Part shown: piece by piece, positions 47,056 through 59,300 of the stretch
Layout of the letters: the number at the start of each line of letters is the position of its first letter
How positions within the stretch are numbered: the stretch's first letter is position 1
Assembly (NCBI RefSeq): GCF_032854445.1
Contig: NC_088301.1
Coordinates: forward strand, 54,671,187-54,735,186
Source of the DNA: Liolophura sinensis
Lineage: Eukaryota > Mollusca > Polyplacophora > Chitonida > Chitonidae
Direction of reading: 5' to 3'
Length of the DNA stretch: 64,000 bases
Translations under genes and position numbers: made by a program
Notes under the pieces: generated by a model
The model's database searches: none
What the model saw: only the letters and a program-made list of their open reading frames with translations
Told to the model about the DNA's origin: nothing

Positions 47056-47124
47056 TAGGCTACTGCACAAATGGTTGGTGTGAATCGAGGCCGCCATCTT
47101 GAGAATTCTATTAAATCAAACACG

Positions 47125-47209
47125 TTGCTATCAGGTCGTCATATGACTGCAAAATTGTTAAGTACGACGTTATACTCCAAGCACTCACTCACTCACCTTG
47201 CTATCAGGT
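47125..47209 (+). mobile_element. 61-base retroposon stub with 12-base TSD
   Basis: Only the last 61 bases of the 16,037-type retroposon (47,137-47,197, ending in (ACTC)n), flanked by perfect duplications TTGCTATCAGGT (47,125-47,136 and 47,198-47,209). A severe 5' truncation during target-primed insertion. Confidence 0.88.
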
Positions 47210-47541
47210 TGCGCTGCACAACCTGTAACGTAGCCTTTACCCACTTCATAGCCTTCACTCCACGAAGTGTTACATAATAACACATAACAACTGCATAAGA
47301 CATTATTTTGAGATCGTTTACAACGATTTTTTTACGTGTGGCCGAAACGCCATTTCACAAAGTGTCTTGGAACAGGCCTGTATCATTTATGGACCACTAA
47401 AGACGTAAAATCAGCTCCACTTCATATACAAGCCGTGTAATATTCGACGACATCACAAACTATGTCAGACCCAATGTCGGCCCATTCTAGATCACTCGCC
47501 TTTCTACGTGATCCTACGGTACCGAGACATAGAGGCCATTA

Positions 47542-47676
47542 CACAGTGAAGGTTGAATAGCCTACCATAAATGCTGTTCGAGTGAGAGGTGGAAATGATA
47601 ACCCACGAAGCCTCTCGTGGGTTACCATCTCTACCTTCCACGAGAACAATATTTATGGTATTCAGCCTTCACTGTG
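47542..47676. repeat. Near-perfect long hairpin
   Basis: Two ~64-base inverted arms around a 5-base spacer at 47,609-47,613. The centre is TAACCCACGA / TCGTGGGTTA, and the outer tips are CACAGTGAA / TTCACTGTG. No coding capacity. A foldback MITE or a stem-loop transcript precursor. Confidence 0.8.
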
Positions 47677-47679
47677 CAA

Positions 47680-50600
47680 TATTCTATTTATTATTTATAT
47701 CCTGGCATTTTCTCTATGTGTACATAAATGCGTATGAGTTTATCTGTTGCATCCGTGAAAAAAATAAGCAATGTGATATCTTCGTCGTATTTCTGATTCT
47801 ATTCAAACGCGCTGCAATTTCGTTCACGCCCGCGCTCACAAAACCTTTGTACAGTTTTAAATGCTGTCTGTAAGTAATTATACATTCTACAAAGGTGCTT
47901 AATGCTAATGCAATATAGGTATTTACGTAAATTAAGCTCGTGAAGAATGACTACCTCTTTTTTTTGGCGAACAAAATATTGCGCGAAAGTGGACGGCCTT
48001 GTGATGCGGTCCACGAAGGGTCAAGGTCTCCAGCAGTGTAATAGCAAAATCTAATAACAAAAGTGATATCTAGGCTAACCAGTGAAGATATCATTTTTAT
48101 CAGTGAAGGAAATACTGGGATTTTACTGATGTATTAATAATAAGATATAATCTCAACGGAGGCAGTAGGTGCATGTCTGTTTCAGAATGAATGTCGGCCG
48201 AAACAGCAGTCATCTCCCCAGTAGACATGCTATTCAGGTTATACATACACTGTATACTGTTTTTGTCATTCATGTTAGCGTTTAGTCAGCATGCAGTTGC
48301 TAAATAACAAATGTCAATGAGTGAAAAACTAATTAGGAATGTCAAAGGTTCATGGAAATGAGAAGACGGCATTTCACAGGACAACACTTAAAATGTATTA
48401 AATTTGTCGCTTTTTTTTTGTTTGTTTTCTTTTATAAAATACAGTAAAATTATTGAAACGCCGTGTTTAAGCCGATGTGCTTTCTCCGACGTCCGCACTA
48501 GGTCAGCACTGCTGTTATCTTAGAATCCACCGCTACAAAATCGAAGCATGAAATCGACAGCCGAATGCCTAGGCCAGCCTCAGTGGTGCTTAGATTTAGT
48601 TCCATTTGTATCATCATTGAGAACAAATCCAGTTGCGCGACAATGGTATGGTGATTTTGTAAACATTTAATAGGGATGAAAATCACCAGCACAACCCCTC
48701 CCGAGGCTACGACCTGAACCAAGAATACCATGGTCGTGCATATGCATGCTACTCGTAAACTGTATAAATGATATAGTAGGCCTACTGTCGCAGTTCAAGC
48801 TGTGGAACAAATATCTTTCCAGTATGTCCAATTTTGGAGAAAGCTATTAATCAGTTGGTCCTTCATCGCCGAAGCCCACAAGTTTAATCTGCCACAAGCT
48901 ACTGCTTGCACTCTTTTATACTCTTACATCCTTTTGCACTTTTATACCCGTTTCTCTTGAAAGGAAAAATATTAAACACTACATCTGTAAATAAGTTTTC
49001 ACCCTCTTCCATCAGATTTTTCTTGTCATTTGTATTCTTCTCCTTTAAATAAGCTGTAATTGCTGGCCTTCCTTTAAGGATTACTGGTAACCGATTGAGG
49101 CTAGGCCAGCCAGTACACAGCCTGACAGAATATCTTGGTTTAACCTAATGCCCTTCCCAGACTTCAAGCAAGTATTCTCACGAACTATGAATTGGCATAG
49201 GAAGATGTGCTTTCCTGCTGTGATTGCCTACAAAGCACCTGACAATGTTTTATGTTGGAATATGTCAGCATATTAAAGAAGGTGAAAACTCTTAACCTTT
49301 CTGAGTAAACCTCTTACTCACAAGAAGTTGAATACTGCTTACTCCAGTCAAGGTGTTAAGTTCATGTGAAATACACATACAAAACTAACCAAAATTGACT
49401 CTTCCACATAAATGTACATCTTTTACTGCAATTGTCATACAGGCACATCAAGTATATATCACTTCATAATTAACATCAGGGCCCAGTTTTTCAAAAGTGT
49501 ATTGGCTGTTAAGCCCGGTATCAACTTTAGTCTGGAATAAAGTTTTGTTTAGTTTTGTATTAGGTCAAGACAAATATTAAAACTTAAGGTTTAAATTTAT
49601 CACATTTTGAATAACCAGCCCCAGCTTCTCTCATTGAAATAATGATAAAAATACCTGATTTGTTAAATTTTGATTCAATGTCTTAAAGAATGAATGGGCC
49701 ACCATGGATAATAAAATATTGTTATGAAAACGTAATGTTGAAGGTGACAATGAATATCCTGGCAGAGCAATTTCATCTCGCTAAATCATAAATATCACAG
49801 AAGTAGCTAAATTATCTCATATACATGTCAAATATGCAAGTTTTAAGGCCGGGTAAATTTTTCCTTCCTAAACAATAAAAGACAATGATAGTACATGTAC
49901 TTGGATGGTATAGTAACAACACACATATATACTAGTACACATGTTCTACTACATCATACAATGTTTTATGATATGTGAATACATTTCAATGTAACTGTAA
50001 AGTACACATTACTCTAACACAAATGTACATGTGATCAAGCACACATCATAAAATATCAGAACAGTGCAATAATGTATTGACTTTTCAGGTCAGCATGTAA
50101 GAAAACTTTACAATTAAATTACATGTATGTACAAAGCCTTTCACATATAACATATACGGTACATCTTCCATTTGTACTTGTACTAAGAGAAAATATTTTA
50201 ATCACCAGTTGCACATAGTTCAATCCATAAACTAATAAAAAAATAAGTTACTTCATCTGGTAGCTAAATTGCCATAACACAGATAACTGTTAGTCCTATA
50301 CAATATGACTTTGTGGTTTATAATTCTGACTGGACACAGATGAATACTGCCATGTCAAATTATTCAAGTTCAAAACCCACCCACCAACAACAACAGCATG
50401 CAATCAGCATATTGCCCAAGAGGTAAAGCCAAATAACCAACACATCAATCCCAACCAGCCAATTCTTCCATAATTACTTGTTTCAAACTGATGAAATGCA
50501 AACCCATATCTACATCAGGATCCTGATCACACACCATGCTGGATGTCCAAGATAATGCCCAGAAGCATGGACATGCTGGTTTCCTGTTTAAAACTCCCAG

Positions 50601-51727
50601 CTTTACAAGCGACATTCAGTACATAATTGCCAGCCCACCTAACTAAATTGAACAAAAGGGAAAACGTAGATGTGCCCACTGGCAAAATTCTATCGGAACT
50701 CGGAATATCATGTTTAAAAGCAAAGTAGGACAAAGTCATAAGAGAACTTCTATGAATGTTGCAAATTGACCGGTTTTTAGCGCAGCACAATGATGAGTGT
50801 CCACTGGCGATTATTAACTATTGGGTTATCCAGCTACCAGTCCACTGAAATAAAAAAACTGGTGCTATTTGGACACCCTGTTTTCAACACTTTATGACTG
50901 AAGAGTTAGGAGAAAATGAAATCTGGACACCCTGCTAAAACAAAATGGCTCCAAAAGGGGATGTTTGCACATCCTATTTCACATTTCTAGCAAAACCCTC
51001 TACTGATAACTGACAAATATTGTGGAAATAGCAATGGTTAACCACGACAGAATAAAAGGCTGACTGGGATGCTGCTGTTGTTGAGAGGTAGGTGGTTTTG
51101 GAAAGCGAATAATGTAACATGGTGATGTGGTGATACAAGTTAGTGTCAAGTCAGAACTATAAAACAATTCATATTGTATTATAGGACTAGATAAAAGTCA
51201 ATATTTTACAGATAACGACTACAGTGATATGAACATACACCTATACAGCTGGCTGTTCATTTCAGATGTAAATTAGTCCAGCAAGCTTACATTTGTCAGG
51301 GCACTGCTTGATGTACCGTCATGCATTTTCTCTCTCGGTGCTTAAGTAACTTTCTAACTTTTTATAATGGGCTCCACAGAGTTTGTCACATGTAAAGTCA
51401 CAGTCCCTTTGAATATTACTAGTTTTCTATTTGAAACTTATACATTGTAAGCACATCCTAGTTTATTATATGTTATCAAACTAGAGTTCAATGTCATGTA
51501 AAGTTTTAATATATGTTGAATCTCCCCAAAAATCTGCTTTATACCGACCTATCTCTATAGCTAGAGACCAAAAACAGGTAAATTTTATTGTTTTACTTGG
51601 TATAGACAGCCATACAGAATAAACATTGGACAGAATTTCTGTTGTTTTTTTAAGTATATCAAAACTTCAACTAAGGGAAGCTATAACGTATAATAAAGTA
51701 TAACAGATGCATACAATCATCCAACAG
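47680..51727. other. Long gene-poor stretch
   Basis: AT-rich DNA with no recognised gene. Minus frames at 48,498-48,731 (77 codons, good start context, hydrophobic N-terminus) and 50,527-50,790 have no family match that I can see. The 3' part includes the probable 3' untranslated region of ARL6, with AATAAA on the minus strand at 51,589-51,584. Confidence 0.45.
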
Positions 51728-52297
51728 CTATTTTTTCACATTCACCAACTCCTTTAACTGATCTGTTAGCCATTCTACTCCTTCATGAAGGCCTTCTCCA
51801 GTCTTTGCATTGCTGGCACATATATGCCATGGCTTATCTCTAACCTGCTCTAAGCCCATCAAGCTAGAACACTTCACACTTGATACAGCTTCACGCATGT
51901 CCATTTTGTTTGCAAAGAAAAGGATAGGTATCCGCCTGTTCTTCAAGTCTTGATGCTGTAACATCGAGTCTAATTCATCTTTGGCTACCACCATCCTCAT
52001 CTTATCTGCACTGTCTATAACAAATATAATACCATGGCATTCTCTGTAATAATGTTCCCAAAGATTGCGGTACCTTCCCTGACCAGACATATCAAATGCT
52101 GTAAACTGTAGTGACTTGTTCTTAAATTTTTCCACATTAAAACCTATCGTTGGAACAATATCATGTGATTTGGATTCTTCTGTTTTGAAGTGGTTTATAA
52201 TCGTACTTTTCCCACTGTTATCCAGTCCTACGACGAGCACGTTAACCTCTTTCTTCTTCAGGCCCAGCCATTTAGCCAAGTAGTCAAACAGTCCCAT
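51728..52297 (-). CDS. ARL6: ADP-ribosylation factor-like 6 (BBS3)
   Basis: Small Arf-family GTPase that, in its GTP form, recruits the BBSome coat to membranes for trafficking into cilia. 189 residues, close to the usual 186. It starts [18 protein letters not shown] (N-terminal amphipathic helix, as in ARL6), then P-loop GLDNSGKST (24-32), switch I region with PTIGF, switch [18 protein letters not shown], and the base-binding NKMD, ending [30 protein letters not shown] is characteristic of ARL6 among Arf-like proteins. The ATG at 52,297 is chosen because the upstream extension has no ATG. The whole reading frame is one exon; vertebrate ARL6 is split, so this is either lineage-specific intron loss or a retrocopy. 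No disabling change. Confidence 0.93.
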   Translation of the reverse strand: MGLFDYLAKWLGLKKKEVNVLVVGLDNSGKSTIINHFKTEESKSHDIVPTIGFNVEKFKNKSLQFTAFDMSGQGRYRNLWEHYYRECHGIIFVIDSADKMRMVVAKDELDSMLQHQDLKNRRIPILFFANKMDMREAVSSVKCSSLMGLEQVRDKPWHICASNAKTGEGLHEGVEWLTDQLKELVNVKK

Positions 52298-55200
52298 TTT
52301 CCTCCAATAAGCGAAAAGCAAAATTTTTCGTGTACGTTAATAAGGCGTATATAATGACGCCTCGTAGGTGTCCGTTGTCAACTGTTGTTGTTGCACGCTA
52401 CCAGCAGAAGCGTTTGGTTACGACTGTTCGATACCACTGTTAAACAAACAGATGAATTTCTACGACAGGATAATGCAACCAGCCCTCACAACCCTGGAGA
52501 ATCTTATATGATAGACAATGTCCGAACTTGCAACGCAACCAATACAACAGACAAACACGGAGCAATGCGTCTTGTCTGCTCACGTCTAGCAACAAGTCGG
52601 AAATGTGAATTTTCGTGTCCCACAATACACCACTAGCATTTCCGCTTACCCGGAACGCATGCGTAGAAGTATGATAAACTGCCAGTCTAAGATCATGTTA
52701 TTTTTTACTATCAGTAAATAGTATGGATCTATTTTTCACGTGTTAAAAAAACAACAGGTGAACCGGTACGATGTGAAGGTGGGGAATTTTGCCCAAGGTC
52801 TATCTGTGGTACGTCCTACTCGTAAAACCAGATATATCATCACCAGATCACAAAGTTAGGCGCAAGCAACAACAACAACAGTAGCATTATGTTCATGATA
52901 TTTCTTGATGTAAACATAGCCGCACGAATATGGCTCAGCTGATCTTACGATGCACCGACGTGCCGAGCAGACAGAGCCACACTGACTTCTGATATCGTAC
53001 AGAATGTCTAACACGTTCTGTGAGTATCGGTTGCAGAACATTAGGTTTTTTAACGTTATTTTGTACTAACCTGCATAAAACTGGTTTCTGTGAAGACACC
53101 ACACATAAAGGGATACTTCAAAACAAACACCCACGTTCCTTACTCTAATATATGACAAAATCAAACAATTTCGGTGCACTCCACTTTGCCTCCACTTTGA
53201 TGTGCTGATCGCCATTTTTGGCTGCTATACTGGCTGTCATATGATCTAAAGATTCCGGCAGGAAATGTCATAAGCTTTCAAGCTATAAATAGCTCACACA
53301 TCCCACAGATGCATATTCAGTTCACCATGACCACAAAGTCTAAAAATAAATTACTTATAACATCCCTCAGATTTTGTTGACAAGTCCTTACAAAGAAACT
53401 CTTTGGACATGTCTCCATGCTGCTGCAAAATGACAGCTGCAGTCAATACAGTTTCCACTCAACATCTGGCTCTTCTGACTTTCTGCGGTGCTGCGTGTGA
53501 CACTTGGCCAAAGGCCTGGGATGCCCAGTACACAAAGCTACGTAATGCATAGACCGGGGTTTCATGATGTCACATGACATGAAATTGATTGTTGCACGAA
53601 ATTTGACGGAAGTAAACCAAAGCGAAGACATTTCGTCAAAGCACAAAGGATTTACTCTACCACTTGATCGGAACATACAAACACATATGCAGACATGATT
53701 TATTTGTCATCGATGCATAAATCTACAAGGTCAAGGTTTTATTTAAGGTTTAAGGCCGCTGTTAAGGTAGAACACCAAGTTTTTCGGGGATCATTGTAGG
53801 AGTGCATTAACCTGACTTAGCAGCTCGGTACGGTAGTACATTGTTAAATGTGCTGTCAGCTTCGCTCGTGGAGCTAGATGTAAACAGTGTATCTACAATG
53901 AATAATAATATGATTTCAGACAAACTCATATATTCTGAAAACGAAAGCTATCCGGAACATAGTTCAGAGATAATTAGTAATAACTGAATGTCAGAAACAC
54001 CTGTGAAAACATATCCTCTTTTGCTCTTACCTCTGGATGACTGTTCGCCTTTTTATGTTTGGACTGGCGCTCACCAGCTTCATGTAGATCTATACCTTCG
54101 CTAACAGTACGGGATAGAGCTACATAACGATCTATGTGATTTGCTTGTAGTAGTCCAGAGTTCTGCCAACTTGCACCTCAAGAACTCATGTATCCTGCTT
54201 AAGTACAGGCCAAGACAATGCTACAGTATCGAGGGACTCATTTTCATTCCTTACGGGACTGTTGACCTAGAAGATCATGTTAAAGCGAGGACAATGCCAC
54301 TGTAATGGCAGTTCTCAGTCTTATTTTGCTAGCTATAGGTTGTGGCGCATATAACAATGTTTAGTGATTTCCACATATAAACCAAAACCGAATCATCACC
54401 AACACATACAGTGATAGTCACATTGCCCCAACTCTTTTAAAGAAAAGAGAAAGGCTATCGGTGAAGTAAAATATGCATCAAGCTCACTAAAAATATAGCT
54501 CACACACCGTATGTGTTGGTGTTTTGGTTTTGGTTCAGATTTGGAAGTCACATGACATAGCGCAGCTGGAAGTGCTAGCTGAAGAGAACACAGGACCGCC
54601 ATTTAGGGGCCGTTTCTGTTTTAACATCGGGCGATGTTAAAGGCAATCTCTGAAGGAATGAGGGTGAGTCCATTGATATTGCAGCACTCATATTTGTGTT
54701 GGCGTGTACTTTTGCAGGAGACATGAGAAAAGTGCCTCAGGTGCAAATTGGCAAAACTCTGGCACTACTGCAAGCAAATCAAATGAATCGTTGTGGAGCT
54801 CTACACCGTAGTCTTAGTGTAGTGTTAGCGAAGGTGTAGAGCGCCATGGAGCCAGGCGCTGACATAGTCATAGCTCACTAACATTCACCCAAGTAGAATA
54901 TTTAGCAAACTTCCGTAAAACAACTGTTTACTAACCTCCCACACCCGTCTTTCTTACTCCTTTACAAGGTCTGTCTAGTCTAGAAATTGGCGTGTGCTGC
55001 TGTTTTAGAGTTTATTTAAGGGCCTACTTCATTCTGAAAACTGCGTTGCAGAATGGTCCTATGTTTTTTAAATCAGTGACATCAGGAGAGGAGATGTGGT
55101 AAAGCTTAGCTCGAATTTATGATAAAATAATGAACATTTAGAGTCAAATGAACTGTGACCTATGTGGTAAATGCCCAATTTCACATATCCAGCCCATCAT

Positions 55201-56385
55201 ATGCAGTTGAACATCAGTAGACATGGCGAGGTGTGACCAAAACAAGGATAACATTGAATTTCATGTAATGTAAACAAACATTGTTGAGACATTACTCACC
55301 AGAATGTCGACCAATAGAACACCCGGCACTCGCCAAAAGGGCTCATATGGTCGCAAATGCTGAGTGGCGTCGGCTTATTTTTTCTCGGTGTTCTCTTTAT
55401 GCTGTTCTGGGTTGGATTAAGAATATTGAAGAGAATATTGCAGACAGCATGTGAAAATAAGATAGTTTCTGGAAGATTTTTTATGACAAAACTCAATTAC
55501 ATTTTGAGCCCACAAATAGGTCACCTGACTCTTCAAAATGGCTATGCATGGTGAAGCGTCACATAGCTCCGAAGTTCTATCAGTCTGTGTGACCACAATG
55601 GGGCAAGTTAATTAGTTCATCATCGGTTGAGGCTGGTAAATTAAGAGGGTATTCTACCGAAAAATTACATAGAAAAGAGTGGGAAGGAGATGGGAGTTTG
55701 AAATCCCTGCCAGGTTTATGGAGGGGCAATTTGGACTCAGTGTTATGAGTTGAGGAAGTTAGTAATAATCAACCATTTTCCGAAGGTTTACATACATGGG
55801 TGAATTGATGTAAGCCATGCGATTGCCAGTCCAAACATAAAAATGTGACCTTAGTATCCAGGGCTATACCCACCCAACATTTTTTCAGAATAGATGAACC
55901 TGATGTCTTTTGATAGAAACATTTTGTGCTGATTGTAATAAAAAATGATTGTGTTGAATATCAGAACTTGAAATAATTTTTCTTTTATTCTAATAAAATG
56001 GAAAAATTTTAAATACATGAACCTTAAGTCTGAGTGTAATAAAACAGAATTTTTTCTTTTGTATACTCTTAAGAAATTTGTGTAGGAGTATGTTTACAAG
56101 TTCTGCTTTGAATATTAGGCCTTACTAGAGGTACATGTAGAAAGATATGTATGTAATCCCCAATATACAATCCCCATTGTATATGATGGCAAATGTTTTG
56201 GCTCTCTAAAGTACAAAAAGCACTTTAATTTGCAGACTGTTATTACTGAGATGTGTTTCAGTAAACTTTAATATTCAGTATAGGGGTTTTGTTGTTAAAT
56301 ATTTTTTTCTTGTCTCAGAAGTATGAATATTTTACTATGGTATGTAACTGATAAACTGCTGATTTCATCAACAGACAGTTAGAAT
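52298..56385. other. Divergent intergenic region between ARL6 and TAF3
   Basis: ARL6 (minus) and TAF3 (plus) are transcribed away from each other across ~4 kb, so both promoters lie here. No convincing core promoter element or gene is visible. A CATCAACAG just upstream of the TAF3 ATG (56,366-56,374) could be the acceptor of a 5' untranslated intron. Confidence 0.45.
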
Positions 56386-59300
56386 ATGGCAGCTGAGTAT
56401 TGTCGTGGAATCCTGAAGGTTTGTGTGGCACAGTTGTGTCAGAACCTTGGCTGGAATGCTATACAGTCTACGCCTTTAGAACTGATGACAGATGTCTTGG
56501 AACGGTATCTTACAGAGTTAGGAAAAACCACTCAACGTTACTGTGAACAGTGTAAGTGGCATGTGGTGTTCCTTAATTTTGTGTTTCTACAGGTTTTTTG
56601 TTACATACATTTACATAGGGGTCCCACAGGTATTAGGATTGGGGAAAGTCTTTGAAAGTAATTGAAAGGCTATTCTTTGTCAGATATCTTGCTGGTGTAT
56701 TTGCCAGATGAACAGATTCATAGTTAAATCACTGAAGTAATAGCCCTACATAAACAGCGAAACCCTCACAGTTGTTCATAATTTTAACATCCTAACATTG
56801 TCTGAAATCACCTCCAGTGATATGTATCCTAAAAGACAGAACTTCTGGGGGCCTTGACAGCCCCTGGACCCTCAACTGCGGGATGGAAATTTCTAAAAAC
56901 TATATATGACCTGACATAGGTCTTTTGATACTGCGTTCCCGACATGATAATAATTACTAGAAATGGCCTAAACACATCAGCTGGCCAATTTTTCTGAAAG
57001 TCTTAATAATTCTTTTTGGCCCACTTGCCAATCAGAATGTAATATTTGAGCAGGGCTACAATGAGTTTAATATCAATCCAGAAGTAGACACTGCTTTGTT
57101 TTCCTTCGCAAAATAATGTAAAGTATGTTGTTCAGATAGCACATGTGTTTGTGCTATACAGTTTTGCAGGCTTTAGAAACTGTGTCACATGATCCATTGT
57201 ATGTGTTTATGTTTGTTACATATAAATTGTGTAAGTGCACTTAGTTGTTTCTTTTTTAGAGGCCTCTGTGGCTGAGAGCGTTAGCATGCCAGTGTGGCGC
57301 AATGATCGAAAAGCCTCCCACCAATGCAGTTTGCTGTGATGTCAAGTCCGCCTCATTTTGGCTTCCTGTCCGGCTGTGGGTGGGAAGGTCTGCCAGATGG
57401 TCGTGGGTTTCCCCTGTCTCTCCCTAGTTTCCTTCCACCATAATGCTGGCCGCTGTCATATAAGTGAAATATTCTTGAGTACGACTTAAAACACCAACCA
57501 AATAAAAAAATAAATTGTTTCTCTTTTATAGTTGGAAGACTTGATCCAAATTTGGACGATCTTGGATTGGCCTTTTTCCACTTGGGTATCCCACTGGGAG
57601 AATTGGAGGAATATGTTCGGCATTTAGATCCTGTGTTATTTGCTCAAGATGTTGTCAGTTTTCCAGTGCGCAAGAGCAATAATTTTCAGTTTCCTAAAAG
57701 TCGTGAGATCCAGCAAGAACGAGAAGAACATGAACCTGACCACCTACCATACATGTATCCAGGCATGGAGGGTAAGACAATAATTTTGCTTAGAGATCCC
57801 ACAGATTATATTCATTAATCCATCTTTTTGGTGGTTTTTTTTTTTTGTTTGTTTTTGTTTTTATTGTGGTAGCCTAAAACACCGTAGAGCTTAAACACCT
57901 TACACATAGGTGTGTAATTGATTATTGACTACATTATTCAAGTCCATGTAGTTAAATTATCAAGTTATCACCGATAATTGTTAGAGGAATAAGTATAAGT
58001 TAATATTTATACATTAAAACTGTGTTACATTATATAAGAGAAACAAATGCTTTGAATACAATCCAGAAGGAATTTTAGGAGATAATAATGATTTTTAGCG
58101 GAGCCAGGAGAACAAAACCATACACCCAGTCAACCTACTGAAGACCTTGCCAACTCACAAGAAGATAAAGGTACTCCAATGGAGGTTAGTCCTGTAACCA
58201 CAGGAGAGAAACGAGCCGTGTCAAGCCCAGGTGATGGTTTGCCATCAAAGAGAATGAGGTTTGTTTCCTATCTTCATTGTCAAAGAAAAAATGATATATA
58301 TACACATTTCCTCTAGGCTTTATATTTGTGGTGAAGTTCATGGTTGTCTTTTCAGCTGGCAATTATTGACATCAGATACCCATTTGAGTTGACAGATGTT
58401 CTACACATACAAATATAAATGGGGAGGTTTTAAACAGAATGAATGCATGTGTATCACTTCAGCTGAGTTTCTACTTTTCCCATCTGTCCGTAATTTATAA
58501 ATGGTAAATTTAAATTGATTGAGGAATGTAGTAGGGACAAATTTTCTTGCCTTAGGTATAATGACTCTTTGGGGCACCATATCCCCATATGAAAAAATCA
58601 AAATGAGTGAATAGTTTACACTTTTTATGTATATTCCTTTTTCTTTATTTTTACTTTTTGTATTAATTTCTTGTTTTTTTTTTTCTGTAGACTGTCCAGC
58701 ACCAACCTTCCTGAAGAGGCAGGTCATTCTCAGTATGAAATGATGTCTGTGGTAATGTCCCAGACAGGCCACCTGACACCCACCCGTGGGCAAGGCAAAC
58801 TGCCAGATGCTCGCACCCCACCCCCGGGCTTGTGTCAACCCATTTCTTCTGGGGAACCAGAGAGACGGAAAAAGGACTCTGATAGGGACAGAGACAGGAT
58901 TAAAATAAAAGAGAAACATAGGAAAAACCTAATGCGCTCAGAGGGAGAAAGATCTGGATCAAATGTAAACACAGGTCACACAAATGAAAAGGAAAACTTA
59001 AAAACCAGATTGAAACCAGGACTTTTGAAAACATTTGATGTGAAGAAATTTTCCAAAAAGGATGGGGGTAAAAGAACTGGTCCTCTGAAAACTTTTAAAT
59101 TTGGGAAGCCAGTGTTCAAATCTTCAAAGTCAAAGAGCATTGCTAACTCAAGTTCCATACAGGAAATGCTTTTTTCAGATCCTCTGAACATGGGAGGTCA
59201 GGTGGATGGAAAAATGAAAAGTGATCAGGCAAAGCAGAAGTTGAAAAAGAAGTATTCTGTGGATTCGTCTCAGCACCCAGAGCTTCAGCGCCTTATGTTG

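Noticed and set aside
48498-48731. 77-codon minus frame with good start context and hydrophobic N-terminus
   Set aside because: No recognisable domain, no cysteine pattern and no splice evidence linking it to gene B.
52385-52636. Plus and minus frames just upstream of ARL6
   Set aside because: No domain; they lie in the presumed 5' untranslated and promoter region.
58401-58919. 172-codon minus frame across TAF3 exon 4
   Set aside because: Antisense shadow of the exon and its intron.
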